Notes: generated by a model not told the origin, from the sequence alone. A stretch of DNA of 64,000 nucleotides from Arcanobacterium phocae (GCF_018913465.1 NZ_JABAPM010000003.1:248001-312000), one strand, 5' to 3'. Counted from the first letter of the stretch, positions 46,700 to 57,062 are shown. A program made the numbers and translations.

Positions 46700-46974
46700 A
46701 ATGTGATATCTCTGTAACTGCCTGGGCTTCTCTGAATAAAACGCATGATTGGCGGGAATGGTAGAGCGTATCTATTTTTCTCATCTCAGATAGCTGGCTT
46801 ATTAAAGTAAGTTTCGCGGTTATGATGTAGCGTAGAAAGCGATGAAGTGGCTGTTATTGACAAAATAATCGCGTAATACCGCATCTATTATTGGAGCCTC
46901 CGAGGATAAGCGACGCAAAAAGCTAAGTGAAAGTTCGGGGGCATAAATAAAAATGCCTAGTCGGAATCTATTCT
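46700..46974. other. Non-coding tail of the island
   Basis: About 275 bases between the AIPR stop and repeat A'. No frame of note, no obvious tRNA or terminator with T tract. It may contain remnants of the donor locus. Confidence 0.5.
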
Positions 46975-47053
46975 AGCTGTGGAATGCTTCCCCGCTTGCT
47001 GACTTCACTGCGCCACATCGTGACACGGTTGACGAGATCATCGTTGAGGACGA
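46975..47053 (+). repeat. Direct repeat A', right copy
   Basis: Identical over 79 bases to 43181-43259. It continues into CCTCGTTAA, which gives the in-frame natural end of the small membrane gene; the stop at 47061-47063 overlaps the stop of the convergent APP1 gene. This copy is thus the native junction, and only the gene's tail is present. Confidence 0.95.
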
Positions 47054-47059
47054 TCCTCG

Positions 47060-48172
47060 TTAATCAACGAATCCATGCCGGCGGGCGAGGGCGTCTAGCT
47101 CGAATCCATCTTTGCCACGGATAACTGGAACGCCATCCTCTTCGGCATCTTTATCGTCGCGGTCTTTGCGGTAGGCTTCGGGAGACCCGTGGGATAGCAC
47201 ATGCTCGACGGGGTTGAGCTCACGCAATGCTATTCCGCGTACCCGTGATGGGTGTTCGCGAGCGAGTTCGTCATAGATGTGTGGATCGTTTTGTCCGTCG
47301 TCGCCAACTAAGAACCACTCAATATTGGGGAACATAATCAGCAGGTTACGAAGCTGGCTTTTCTTGTGTTCTTGGCCGGAACGGAACAGGCCGGTGGGGG
47401 TGGGACCCCAGTCGGTCAGGAGCATGGGACCGATTGGCAGGTCGTTGAGTTGGATGAAGTTCAAGAATGTGGAATACGTGTTCCAGGCTCCGGTAGATAG
47501 ATAGAATACTGGTGCTTCTGGGGCGTCAGCAAGGAGTGTCTGATAGAACGTGCTCATGCCTGGCACAGCTTGGCGGGTATTGGTGTGTTTGACGAAAGAG
47601 TTCCAGGCGGCCAACATGGCTCGTGGTAGCCAAGTGACGACGATGGTGTCATCAATATCAGAAATCAGCCCGAGTTTGGCTTGCGGCTCGACGACCATTA
47701 TTGGAGCGTTGACGGGTTCGCCGGCGGCTGGAATGATGAGTGCTTCGTGCCAGCCGGGTTGGAGCCCATGATTTTCGACGACGATATCCAAGTACCCACT
47801 ACGATCTGTCCGAGTGCGGATCGTTTGGTCACCAATGATGACCGTAACAGGTAAGAAGCCCACTTGAGTGGTGAAGAATTGACGCCAGCCGCGTTCGGCT
47901 TCGGCGGCTTTCTCTTGGGCTAGGACGGCAATTTCTTGTACCACGTTACCGGCATATTTATGTGTCAAATTTGGTAAGAACGGCAACGTAAAAGGTTTTT
48001 TCTCCGCCTGTGGATCAGCCATAACTGCGCGAGCAAGCACGCGAACTGCACTGGTTGAGCCGTATCCGCTATAGCCAATGATTTGTGGAAGCCAACCGGC
48101 ATGGCGACGCTTGACGATGCCACGGCGGTTAACCGTGTCTTCGATTGTCCGTGCAATATGTGCCAAGCCCAT
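47060..48172 (-). CDS. APP1-domain (DUF2183) phosphatase
   Basis: A 370-residue protein with the APP1 catalytic domain of phosphatidate phosphatases. LGLISDIDDTIVVTWLPRAM contains DxDxT, with VFYLSTGAWNTYSTFLNFI, GPMLLTDWGPTPTGLFRSG and KKSQLRNLLIMFPNIEWFLV then GDDGQND. In bacteria such proteins may act on lipids or phosphorylated glycans. Its 3' end is the native copy of repeat B (47069-47134). The stop overlaps the native stop of the truncated small gene. Confidence 0.88.
   Translation of the reverse strand: MGLAHIARTIEDTVNRRGIVKRRHAGWLPQIIGYSGYGSTSAVRVLARAVMADPQAEKKPFTLPFLPNLTHKYAGNVVQEIAVLAQEKAAEAERGWRQFFTTQVGFLPVTVIIGDQTIRTRTDRSGYLDIVVENHGLQPGWHEALIIPAAGEPVNAPIMVVEPQAKLGLISDIDDTIVVTWLPRAMLAAWNSFVKHTNTRQAVPGMSTFYQTLLADAPEAPVFYLSTGAWNTYSTFLNFIQLNDLPIGPMLLTDWGPTPTGLFRSGQEHKKSQLRNLLIMFPNIEWFLVGDDGQNDPHIYDELAREHPSRVRGIALRELNPVEHVLSHGSPEAYRKDRDDKDAEEDGVPVIRGKDGFELDALARRHGFVD
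47069..47134 (-). repeat. Direct repeat B, native copy in the APP1 gene
   Basis: The 66 bases at the 3' end of the APP1 gene that are copied at 44632-44697 as B'. Confidence 0.95.
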
Positions 48173-48198
48173 AGGGATAGTCTACCGAAAGTCGGCGC

Positions 48199-49455
48199 TC
48201 AGGTACGTGGTGTAGCGGGTGCGTTTGGGGTCTGGGAGGTACGGGAACTGACTACACCGGCAACAACAACCCATAAAGTAGCCGCGATGAGCAAGGCACT
48301 GAGCGGCGAATTTGGCGTGTTGAGCAGGTAGCCTAACTGCAATCCGCAAATAGTTCCGATTGCGCCGAAGCTATAGGACCAGCTCATGATGCGAGCGAAT
48401 TGGCTTCCGCGGAAGAATACTTGGCGGTGAGTTTCCAGGATAATCACCCGGGCTTTATTGAAGAGCACGTTGCAGAAAATAAATCCGATAGCGGTATAGA
48501 ACGTGGCGTTATTGCTGGCAATGAGGACGACGGCGATCACAATGTTGAGGGTCGAAAGCCCGGCGGTTGCTTGTAAGGCGCGTTTAGTTGGGACGGCTTT
48601 GGAGATGCGTCGTCCAACGAGTGGGCCAACGGTTGCTGCACTACCGAAGGCAATCAGCACCCACCCCATGGCTATCTGTGCCGGGCGCTCGCTCAAATTC
48701 GCTGCCCACAAGAATACGAGTGAGCCGGTCAATGCCCCGATGACCTGTAAGACGAAGGAAAGTAGTGGAGAAGCTGGGCCGGAGCGGAAAAGATCAAAGA
48801 AGAACTGACGTATCGGTAGGCGCGTACCGGTGACGGAGAATTCGTCGTCGTCGGCATCAATTAACGCAGGCATCGCGTAGGTGTGCCGGGCCCACATCCG
48901 GAAACTGGCTCCGGCAAGCGACAAAACTGCGTTGGCAACGAACAGAACCTGTACGGACAGAACAGAGATCCAAGCGCCGGCCGGGCTGGCAACAACCAGA
49001 CCGATAAAGCCGAGCCAAGCATACAAGGCGGCGTTGAACGATAGCGCGTGTTCTTCGGATTGTTGAGCGAAGGCCGCGCCGTAAAACTCTTCAGCAATAT
49101 CGGATACTGGGGCGAGGAAAAGGTCGATCGCAATATACCCAACGAGCAACCACATCTGCGGTATGCCGGTGAACATCAGTGCAATAACTGCAATAACTGA
49201 CAGTATGGTCTCAACGAAGTCAATGGTAATAAGCGTCGTATCGGGCGAATATTTCTTGAGGATATGTGCATATAACGGGAAAGCAAAAACACAGAGCTGT
49301 TCGGCAGACGAAATCAGCACGAATGTGCCCACACTGACCTGTCCGGCAGCAGTAAGCGCGTTCCAGCCACCTTCGATGAGACGATTACCTAAAACTGTGA
49401 GGATCAGGCCAACTACCATGACTCGGCGGACTCGGCGCAACAGTTGGAAAGACAT
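48199..49455 (-). CDS. Major facilitator superfamily transporter
   Basis: A 418-residue membrane protein with about twelve hydrophobic segments in two halves. GRRISKAVPTKRALQATAGL follows the sixth to eighth helices as a cytoplasmic loop. An MFS fold is likely from layout, but no substrate motif is seen. It is the third in a minus-strand series pgm, gntR, MFS, APP1; the 40-base gap to the regulator gene suggests co-transcription, so GntR may control it. Confidence 0.8.
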   Translation of the reverse strand: MSFQLLRRVRRVMVVGLILTVLGNRLIEGGWNALTAAGQVSVGTFVLISSAEQLCVFAFPLYAHILKKYSPDTTLITIDFVETILSVIAVIALMFTGIPQMWLLVGYIAIDLFLAPVSDIAEEFYGAAFAQQSEEHALSFNAALYAWLGFIGLVVASPAGAWISVLSVQVLFVANAVLSLAGASFRMWARHTYAMPALIDADDDEFSVTGTRLPIRQFFFDLFRSGPASPLLSFVLQVIGALTGSLVFLWAANLSERPAQIAMGWVLIAFGSAATVGPLVGRRISKAVPTKRALQATAGLSTLNIVIAVVLIASNNATFYTAIGFIFCNVLFNKARVIILETHRQVFFRGSQFARIMSWSYSFGAIGTICGLQLGYLLNTPNSPLSALLIAATLWVVVAGVVSSRTSQTPNAPATPRT

Positions 49456-49495
49456 GTTACCTCGCGGGTGGATAGGCTAATCGAAATTAAACGGT

Positions 49496-50245
49496 TTACT
49501 CTCCTTGGGCAAAAACCGTCGATTCATAAGTATACAGATCCCCGCGGTAGGTGTGGATTCCCCATTCGATAATGTCACCGTGATCGTCAAATGCGGTGCG
49601 GTTGATCGTCAATACTGGCTGGCGGGTGGGGATAGTGAGGAGTTTTGCGTGCCGGCGGGACGGCTTTTCCGCGGTGACTGCTTGGGTGGTGGAAGCGATA
49701 ATTGTTCCCGATTCGCGCAGTAATTCATACATTCCGCGCTGTTCCAGATCGCCATAGCTGGGTGCAAGGTCGGCACGAATCCAGTTATAAAGCACCGCGA
49801 TCGGCTCTCCGTCACGATACCGTAACCGTTCCAGTTCGAGAATAGGCGTACCTGTGACGCAATCAAGACGCTGCGCCATCCGCGCAGTTGCCGGAACAAC
49901 GTTATAGGTCAAAATATGGGTTGACGGATGCTGGCCTTGCCGGCGTAGCTCCTCATTAAGAGAAGAAAGTTTGAGAAGCCGGTGGCGAGGCTTGGGCGCC
50001 ACAATAGTGCCCTTGCCTCGCCGCCGGATCAGCAGTCCTTGCTCCACCAACGTTTGCATGGCACGCCGGGTGGTTGGTCGGGAGACCTTGAGCCGATGTG
50101 CCATCGAAATCTCGTTCTCGATTACCGTGCCGGCTGTCAATTCGCCGGCAATAATGGCACGCTCGATCGGCTGCGATATTTGCACATGGAGTGGAATATC
50201 TGAGGTCCGATTGAGTTCGATCCGAGGTGCGTATGGGTGGAGCAT
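49496..50245 (-). CDS. GntR/HutC family transcriptional regulator
   Basis: A 249-residue repressor-type regulator. The winged helix at about 12-80 has PLHVQISQPIERAIIAGELT, HRLKVSRPTTRRAMQTLVEQ and LLIRRRGKGTIV. A UTRA ligand domain covers about 95-245 (LELERLRYRDGEPIAVLYNW). The ligand may be a sugar phosphate given its pgm neighbour, only nine bases away, as inference. Confidence 0.92.
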   Translation of the reverse strand: MLHPYAPRIELNRTSDIPLHVQISQPIERAIIAGELTAGTVIENEISMAHRLKVSRPTTRRAMQTLVEQGLLIRRRGKGTIVAPKPRHRLLKLSSLNEELRRQGQHPSTHILTYNVVPATARMAQRLDCVTGTPILELERLRYRDGEPIAVLYNWIRADLAPSYGDLEQRGMYELLRESGTIIASTTQAVTAEKPSRRHAKLLTIPTRQPVLTINRTAFDDHGDIIEWGIHTYRGDLYTYESTVFAQGE

Positions 50246-50254
50246 AATGATTGG

Positions 50255-51937
50255 TTAGGATTCTAGCGCAGCAGCAACAACGGCCTTGGCTTCGTTTTGA
50301 ACCCGAGCCAAGTGTTCGTCACCGTGGAAAGATTCGGCGTAGATCTTGTAGACATCCTCAGTACCCGATGGGCGAGCTGCAAACCACGCGTTCTCCGTGG
50401 TCACTTTCAGTCCGCCAATCTTCGCACCGTTACCCGGTGCTTCAACCAGCCGGGACGTGATCGTTTCGCCAGCAAGCTCGGTAGCAGTCACGTCAGCTGG
50501 GGCAAGAGCTGCCAGCTTCGCCTTTTGTGCTTTCGTTGCGGCCGCATCGATTCGGGCATACGACGACGCACCAAACTCCGCCACCAGCTCACGATGCAAC
50601 TGCGATGGGCTCTTACCCGTCACTGCAGTGATCTCGGCCGCCAACAGATCCATGATCAGACCATCTTTATCTGTGGTCCACACGGTTCCGTCCTTACGCA
50701 GGAAGGAAGCGCCCGCGGATTCTTCACCGCCGAAACCGATCTCTCCCGAAATCAAACCTGGCACGAACCATTTGAAACCAACCGGAACTTCGACGAGCTT
50801 GCGTCCAATATTGCCCACAACCCGATCGATTAACGACGACGATACGAGCGTCTTACCTACGCCAGCACCTGACGGCCACTGTGGGCGATGCGTGAACAAA
50901 TAGCTGATGGCAACAGCCAAATAATGGTTCGGGTTCATCAGCCCAGCATCCGGGGTGACAATACCATGACGATCCGAATCAGCATCGTTACCGGTAGCAA
51001 TATCGAACGGTGAGCGACCGGCGTCGTCCGCCTTCATCCGGTTCAACAACGAAGCCATCGCATACGGAGACGAACAATCCATCCGGATCTTGCCGTCCCA
51101 ATCGAGAGTCATAAAACGCCACGTTGGATCCACGGTGGGGTTCACAACGGTGATGTCTAGGCCGTAACGTTCGCCGATCGCCCCCCAGTATTCGGCCGAT
51201 GCGCCACCCATCGGGTCGGCACCGATACGCACGCCAGCTTCGCGAATCACATCAAGATCAATAATGGACTGCAAATCGTCAACGTAAGCAGAGAGGTAAT
51301 CATGGCCACGGGTAGTTTCAGCTGCCATGGCTACTTCATAGCTGACGCGTGGAACATTGCGCCAGCCCTGACGCAGAATCTCATTCGCGCGTGCTGCAAT
51401 CGCCGCGGTAGCATCCGAGCCAGCCGGACCACCATGTGGCGGATTGTATTTGAACCCACCATCGCGTGGCGGATTATGCGACGGGGTGACGACGATCCCG
51501 TCAGCCAAACCAGGACCAGACGTCCGTACCCCATCAAGCGTATTGGCGCCGTTCGCCGTCAAAATAGCCAACGAAACTGCCGGAGTTGGGGTCCACGAAT
51601 GACGAGCATCAACCCGCACCTCAACATTGTTAGCTGCCAAAACTTCGAGCGCAGTACGCTCTGCTGGTTCGGAAAGTGCGTGCGTGTCACGGCCAATATA
51701 GAGTGGGCCGTCAATACCGTGAGCACGACGGTATTCCACGATTGCTTGAGTGGTTGCTACGATGTGGGCTTCGTTGAAGGCCCCATCGAAAGCAGAACCA
51801 CGGTGGCCTGATGTGCCAAACACAACCTGCTGGGCTGGGTTTGCTGGATCGGGTTCAATGTCATAGTAGGCGCTGATGAGAGCATCGACGTCGATAAGGT
51901 CAGATTGCTGAGCCAGAGTTCCTGCGCGTTCGTTCAT
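50255..51937 (-). CDS. pgm: Phosphoglucomutase (alpha-D-glucose-specific)
   Basis: Interconverts glucose-1- and glucose-6-phosphate; feeds RmlA. The 560-residue protein has [20 protein letters not shown], the catalytic serine in [13 protein letters not shown], the metal loop [13 protein letters not shown], sugar loop [11 protein letters not shown], and phosphate loop [18 protein letters not shown]. Length and motifs match E. coli-type Pgm. Confidence 0.96.
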   Translation of the reverse strand: MNERAGTLAQQSDLIDVDALISAYYDIEPDPANPAQQVVFGTSGHRGSAFDGAFNEAHIVATTQAIVEYRRAHGIDGPLYIGRDTHALSEPAERTALEVLAANNVEVRVDARHSWTPTPAVSLAILTANGANTLDGVRTSGPGLADGIVVTPSHNPPRDGGFKYNPPHGGPAGSDATAAIAARANEILRQGWRNVPRVSYEVAMAAETTRGHDYLSAYVDDLQSIIDLDVIREAGVRIGADPMGGASAEYWGAIGERYGLDITVVNPTVDPTWRFMTLDWDGKIRMDCSSPYAMASLLNRMKADDAGRSPFDIATGNDADSDRHGIVTPDAGLMNPNHYLAVAISYLFTHRPQWPSGAGVGKTLVSSSLIDRVVGNIGRKLVEVPVGFKWFVPGLISGEIGFGGEESAGASFLRKDGTVWTTDKDGLIMDLLAAEITAVTGKSPSQLHRELVAEFGASSYARIDAAATKAQKAKLAALAPADVTATELAGETITSRLVEAPGNGAKIGGLKVTTENAWFAARPSGTEDVYKIYAESFHGDEHLARVQNEAKAVVAAALES

Positions 51938-51949
51938 GACTCTAGTCTA

Positions 51950-54580
51950 CTAAATGTAATTGCGTTTGGTGGCAATGCGTAACGCAATCCATCCCAGTGG
52001 CACGCGACCCCAGAACGTAAACAATCGATACAAAACCGCGGTAGACAATGCAACCGAATACGGGATGCCGGCCAAAACCAAACCACCGGTGAGCGCGGCT
52101 TCAACCGGTCCGATACCGCCCGGTGACGGTACGAGCGAGCCAACCGAATTGGAGATGAGATAGGTGACTGCTAACGTCACCAACGGTAACTGGTAGCCGA
52201 ACGCGCCTAACGCGAAACCAAAACACGCCACGAAGGCTACGGTCATGATGACTGAGCCTAAGAATCCGAACGCTAGCCGGCGCGGATGAGTACCCAACCA
52301 CACTAGGCGAGGCCAAATCTGTTCTACGGTCGGCTGAATTTTCGCAAGAATCCAGGCGCGCAACGGGCGAATCAAGAACACTGCTGCAATTGCTACAACA
52401 GCCAGCCCAATACTCATCATCACCGAACTAGACGGCATTGAGAGGGCACCGAGTTCGCCAGTAATCAGCGTCAACGCAATCAGCGATATCACCGTGGTAA
52501 TAAACTGAGCCAACTGCACAACCGTGACTGTTGCAACCGCGGGAGCCGTTCCTACATTCTTCTTTTGCAAGAACCGCAGATTCAGCGCGGCCGGACCAAT
52601 GCCAGCCGGGGCAACGAGAGTGACGAGGGAAGCCGCCACCTGCACTAAAATGGATTGACCCAGTGGCACATGTTCTTGTGTATAAGCCTTGAGCGTTATA
52701 GCTGCCCCCAGATATGTCAACAATCCAGTGAGGAAGGACAAGATCATCCACATCGGGTTCGCAGCCCGAATCGCTTGCGACAATTCAGTAAAGTTCACCG
52801 ATGCGGCGAGCAGGTAGATAGCAACAACACCAATAGATACCGTGATAATAGTTTTCGGTGAAAAACGCTTGATCTCCACCGGTTCCATCGCACTTGCGTC
52901 CGGCAACCGATCTTCTAGTTCTTGCCGAATCTGTTGGAAATCCTTAGCTTTTGGAAAATCCTCCCGGGTGCGTGACGGCATAATTGTCTTTTGAAGCAGT
53001 GGCACGAGTGCCATGATTCGCTCGTATCGTACCGAGCGCGTCAAGGACTCCACCGCCCGATCGATTCCCACAATTCCGGCGAGCATCGCTAAGCCTTGAG
53101 CCAAATCCACAAGACGAACAGTTTCAGATGCCAGCAATGAGCCATCTTGCCAGTTGGCGATGTATAAGCCGTCGTCGTCGACACGCACACAACCAGCGTG
53201 GAGATCACCATGCGACATGCCGCGAACGTGTGCTTTTTGGAGGTTATCCCACAAGGAGTCAATCACGTCGTCAGAAATAGTGCGACCATCGACGTCGTCC
53301 AACAACACTGATTGCGGAACTTGATAGATCAAGCATACTGACGAATCCCCATGGGAACCGCCCACAAATAGCTTATGGGAAATACCGGCCTTCTCTACCG
53401 CGAGCTGCATCAACACATGCTGTTGGGCGGCGTCGCCTAATGTGCGAGCTCCCTCGCGATAGGTGATCTTCAGTCGGAACTGACGCCATAAGTCCGCTAA
53501 TGCGCTAACAATGAGCCGGTCCTCATCGAGAACATGTACCTGGTAGGTGGCACCATCGGCATCAGTGACCACATACATTCGGGACACTGAAGCTGGTCGG
53601 AATGCTGGGAACGCAGCGCGGACATGGGCAGCCATCGCCGGACCATTCATTTCCGGGGCAGCCACCATAGTGGCGGAACGCTCAAGTTTTTGTGCTGTTT
53701 CAGGATCAGGATAATCAGTGACAGCGCCGGATGTACTCCACATCGATGTGATGCGCTGGATAGTTCCGGTGTCTTCGTAACCGATTGCCCCATGTGAAGA
53801 AACCGACCAGGCGACAACATCGTCGCTCACTTCGATATCGTGGCGAATGATTTTTACCGGATCGATACCCGCGCGGCGCACTAAATCAACAAACTCTGCT
53901 CCGGTGATCCGTCGGGGCAATGCGCCGATAACAAATCGAGATAGCAGCGCTATACCAACCCCAAGAAGCGCCGTTGCTACCGCGCTTGGCAAGGTTTGTT
54001 TACCTTGTAAAACCAGTAACAGGGCAACGAAAATTGTTAAAATCCAGCCCCAGCGTACTAAGCGATTCCCACGGAAACCTCCGGCGATCGTCAGTAAGGC
54101 TGCGATCACAGCAAGGTAAGGGGTGGGATCGGTAAACATAAGAAGTGGCGATGTAAATGAGGCTGGAGTGGTCTTGAGAAAGTGATCCACGATGATGTGT
54201 GAAAGCTCAGTAAGCCCCACGGTTGCGATACTTGCCACGAGTGCAGTAACTGCAGTACGCCAACGACGGCGCACAAGCATATCAATAAGCAACGCCAGCG
54301 GAATAAAGAACGAAACAAGACCTTCAAGAATATTGATTGGGATAAAGAAAATCTGTTCCAGCAAACTCGACGTAGCAGCCCGCACGTCGCTTGTTACGCC
54401 CAGCACGGTTAGGCGCCCATACATAGATAAAATAACAACCCCGGCGATTGCCAAGAACGCGACCAGAGCGCCCACCAAATCAGCTGGTTGACGCATCCAG
54501 CGTTGCGGTGCGTCAACCAGAAGCACCTTGCGTGCGGGATCACGAACTCGGTCAGAAGATGGGGGCGTTGCTGTTTTCAC
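51950..54580 (-). CDS. Kinase-like domain fused to UPF0104/LPG-synthase-type membrane region
   Basis: An 876-residue membrane protein. The N-terminus (about 35-220) has six or so membrane helices. Residues about 240-540 look like a protein or aminoglycoside kinase fold: SHGDLHAGCVRVDD with HGDLH at 457-461 as catalytic loop. But where DFG is expected it reads NWQ (476-478), so activity is doubtful. The C-terminal 280 residues form a UPF0104/YbhN domain of lysylphosphatidylglycerol synthase flippase type (PAGIGPAALNLRFLQKKNVG, VPSPGGIGPVEAALTGGLVL). It is likely a lipid flippase regulated by the inner domain; found in other actinobacteria. The role is inferred. Confidence 0.8.
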   Translation of the reverse strand: MKTATPPSSDRVRDPARKVLLVDAPQRWMRQPADLVGALVAFLAIAGVVILSMYGRLTVLGVTSDVRAATSSLLEQIFFIPINILEGLVSFFIPLALLIDMLVRRRWRTAVTALVASIATVGLTELSHIIVDHFLKTTPASFTSPLLMFTDPTPYLAVIAALLTIAGGFRGNRLVRWGWILTIFVALLLVLQGKQTLPSAVATALLGVGIALLSRFVIGALPRRITGAEFVDLVRRAGIDPVKIIRHDIEVSDDVVAWSVSSHGAIGYEDTGTIQRITSMWSTSGAVTDYPDPETAQKLERSATMVAAPEMNGPAMAAHVRAAFPAFRPASVSRMYVVTDADGATYQVHVLDEDRLIVSALADLWRQFRLKITYREGARTLGDAAQQHVLMQLAVEKAGISHKLFVGGSHGDSSVCLIYQVPQSVLLDDVDGRTISDDVIDSLWDNLQKAHVRGMSHGDLHAGCVRVDDDGLYIANWQDGSLLASETVRLVDLAQGLAMLAGIVGIDRAVESLTRSVRYERIMALVPLLQKTIMPSRTREDFPKAKDFQQIRQELEDRLPDASAMEPVEIKRFSPKTIITVSIGVVAIYLLAASVNFTELSQAIRAANPMWMILSFLTGLLTYLGAAITLKAYTQEHVPLGQSILVQVAASLVTLVAPAGIGPAALNLRFLQKKNVGTAPAVATVTVVQLAQFITTVISLIALTLITGELGALSMPSSSVMMSIGLAVVAIAAVFLIRPLRAWILAKIQPTVEQIWPRLVWLGTHPRRLAFGFLGSVIMTVAFVACFGFALGAFGYQLPLVTLAVTYLISNSVGSLVPSPGGIGPVEAALTGGLVLAGIPYSVALSTAVLYRLFTFWGRVPLGWIALRIATKRNYI

Positions 54581-54625
54581 CCTTCAATCCTAACGTGTAT
54601 CGGCAACCTCGTGTTTGTCAGCGGG

Positions 54626-56809
54626 CTATTGAGCGTTGCGTAACCGTAACGAGTTTGCCACAACAATCACTGACGAACTTGCCATGGCGATTGCCGCCAG
54701 CCCGGGAGCAATCACGCCGCACATGGCCAGTGGAATCGCGATCAGGTTATAGCCAAAGGCCCATGCTAAGTTTTCCTTGATAATGCGAAGCGTTTTCTGA
54801 CCAATCCGCAACATAGTAGGAATGACGCCAATACGTGATTGCACGATCGTGACATCGGCGCTTGCTTGGGCGACATCTGTGCCGGATCCCATTGCGATGG
54901 AGAGATCTGCGGCAGCCAACGCGGCCGTATCATTTATTCCATCGCCAACCATCGCGACTTTTTGTCCGGCCTGCTGGAGTTGATGAACAATGGCGAGCTT
55001 ATCGGCCGGCAACACATTGGCATGAACCTGGGATATGCCGAGCTCATCGGCGACGGCGTGCGCGCTGGCCTCATTGTCGCCAGTTATCATGATCGGCTCG
55101 ATCCCTTGGTCACGAAGCCATGTCAAAGTCTCGCGTGCCTCAGGGCGGATCGTGTCAGATAGCAGTGCATATCCGTAAAACTCGGTTGTGCTACCACAAG
55201 CAACTAGCGTTCCGGATGCGGGTAGTCCTGGCAATGGAACATTGTTTTGGCTGAGCCACGTTAGGCTGCCGGCATACACCGTGGTGTCATTCCAGCGTGC
55301 GCTCAAGCCGCGGCCGGCTTCCTCGTGAACGTCGCTGACTGTGGCGAATGGATGACCATGTTCCTGAGCAGCCCGCACAATTGCGCGTGCTAACGGGTGA
55401 TGAGAATGTGATTCGATACCGGCAAGAATCGAAAGAACATCGACGTCGCTTGTCTGCACCGCTTCAACGAGCGCCAAATCTCCAGTGGTGAGCGTACCGG
55501 TTTTATCTAACGCGATTGCGTCAAGCGAGTGGGCATTTTCGAGTGCTTCGGGACCAGAAATCAACACTCCGTGTTGCGATAGCCGTCCGGAACCCACCAA
55601 TAATGCAGTCGGAGTAGCTAGCCCAAGCGCACACGGGCACGCAACAACTAACACCGTAATTGCGGAAGCGAGTGCGATGTCGATTGGGTTACCGATCACG
55701 GTAAGTCGCACAATGAACGTAGCCAATGCAATCAAGATAACTCCCGGCACAAAAACACTGGCGATCCGATCAGCCAACCGCTGCAATGGAGCTTTTTCCA
55801 CCTGGGCTTGCTCAAGTAGTCGGCCCATCTGAGCCAACGTGGTATCCGCGCCGATTCGAGTAGCGCGAATCCGCAACGAACCATTCGTTACCAGTGTTGC
55901 TCCAATAACGGAATCGCCGTCGGCCACATCAATCGGCGTTGATTCGCCGGTAATAAGTGACGCATCAACTGCGCTGGAACCAGCAACAACAACGCCGTCG
56001 GTAGGAATCTTTTGACCAGCGTGAACCACAAAAATATCGCCAACCGCCAGATCGGCAGCCGGGATAGTTTGGTCCGTAACCGTGCCGTCACTGCGTTCCA
56101 CCACATGTGCCGAAGGTGCCCCGGTGGAAAGAAGCAACCGCAACGCATCGCCAGCGCGCCGTCGGGAACGCGATTCCAGCCACCGTCCCAACAGTAAGAA
56201 CGTGACGATCATAGCGGCCGACTCGATATAGATATGGGTGTGCCCATGCGATTCGAGATTGAGCAACCCGCTCATGGACATCGTGTATCCCAGATGCCCG
56301 GCGCCACCAAATATCAGCGCCCACAGCGACCAGCCCATCGAGGCTAGAACACCTAACGATACGAGCGTGTTCATTGTGGATGTGCCGTGGCGCGCCGCAA
56401 CAAACGCAGAGCGGTGGAACGGCCACCCTGCCCAGAAAGCCACCGGACTACCTAAAGCAGTCACTAGCCACTGCCAGCCAGCAAACTGCCACGCCGGGAC
56501 CATCGATAGGGCAATAATAGGAACACTCAAGATTGCGGACACGATAAACCGACGCCGTAAATCATCACTGCGCGCCTGTGAATCTGACGTATCGGGAGTC
56601 TCGTCCTCGATCACGCTTGCCCCATAGCCGGCCTTTTCAACCACTGCAATGAGGTCCGCGTCCGTGAGCTGCGGCGGAAACTCAACATGCGCCCGTTCAG
56701 TAGCCAGATTAACGACGGCGGTAACCCCGTCAACCTTGTTGAGCTTTTTCTCCACCCGAGCTGAACACGACGCACACGTCATGCCCGTAATCTTGAGATC
56801 AATGTTCAC
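54626..56809 (-). CDS. copA: Copper-translocating P-type ATPase
   Basis: A 727-residue P1B ATPase exporting copper(I). One N-terminal HMA domain has GMTCASC (C12, C15). The membrane CPC motif is VVACPCALGLATPTAL, phosphorylation DKTGTLTTGD, HP-locus SHHPLARAI, hinge VGDGINDTAALAAADL. Conserved YN and MxxSS in the last helices fit copper. Start overlaps the copZ stop by four bases. Confidence 0.95.
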   Translation of the reverse strand: MNIDLKITGMTCASCSARVEKKLNKVDGVTAVVNLATERAHVEFPPQLTDADLIAVVEKAGYGASVIEDETPDTSDSQARSDDLRRRFIVSAILSVPIIALSMVPAWQFAGWQWLVTALGSPVAFWAGWPFHRSAFVAARHGTSTMNTLVSLGVLASMGWSLWALIFGGAGHLGYTMSMSGLLNLESHGHTHIYIESAAMIVTFLLLGRWLESRSRRRAGDALRLLLSTGAPSAHVVERSDGTVTDQTIPAADLAVGDIFVVHAGQKIPTDGVVVAGSSAVDASLITGESTPIDVADGDSVIGATLVTNGSLRIRATRIGADTTLAQMGRLLEQAQVEKAPLQRLADRIASVFVPGVILIALATFIVRLTVIGNPIDIALASAITVLVVACPCALGLATPTALLVGSGRLSQHGVLISGPEALENAHSLDAIALDKTGTLTTGDLALVEAVQTSDVDVLSILAGIESHSHHPLARAIVRAAQEHGHPFATVSDVHEEAGRGLSARWNDTTVYAGSLTWLSQNNVPLPGLPASGTLVACGSTTEFYGYALLSDTIRPEARETLTWLRDQGIEPIMITGDNEASAHAVADELGISQVHANVLPADKLAIVHQLQQAGQKVAMVGDGINDTAALAAADLSIAMGSGTDVAQASADVTIVQSRIGVIPTMLRIGQKTLRIIKENLAWAFGYNLIAIPLAMCGVIAPGLAAIAMASSSVIVVANSLRLRNAQ

Positions 56810-57036
56810 TTTGTTTCGATGCTTTCCACCGTGTAGTTGCCAGCTTCTGCAATAGCAGCCCGAACGTCGTCGTCGGACACCGGATTTTGCGAATCGAAGG
56901 TAACAACGGAAACTTCGCTTGGATGGAGGTCTACGTTGATGTTGGCGACGCCGGCGAGTTCGGACAACTCCTCGGTGACGTGCGCAGCGCAGTGCCCGCA
57001 GGTTAAACCAGAAACGTGAAGAGTTGTAGTAGACAT
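56806..57036 (-). CDS. copZ: Copper chaperone CopZ
   Basis: A 76-residue HMA protein (STTTLHVSGLTCGHCAAHV, metal cysteines in TCGHC) that hands copper to CopA. Start at 57036 with AAAGGA upstream; a longer frame from 57051 only reads the ribosome site. First gene of the copZ-copA unit. No clear CsoR or CueR box was recognised in the short leader. Confidence 0.92.
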   Translation of the reverse strand: MSTTTLHVSGLTCGHCAAHVTEELSELAGVANINVDLHPSEVSVVTFDSQNPVSDDDVRAAIAEAGNYTVESIETK

Positions 57037-57062
57037 AGGAAGTCCTTTCATTTTTAATTAAA

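Noticed and set aside
43181-47053. Repeat A as target-site duplication of a transposon
   Set aside because: 79 bp is too long for a target duplication, no transposase or terminal inverted repeats were found, and a second pair of repeats (B) is interleaved, which fits homologous recombination better.
50297-50903. Two overlapping plus-strand frames of 178 and 168 codons
   Set aside because: Antisense shadows of pgm in different frames.
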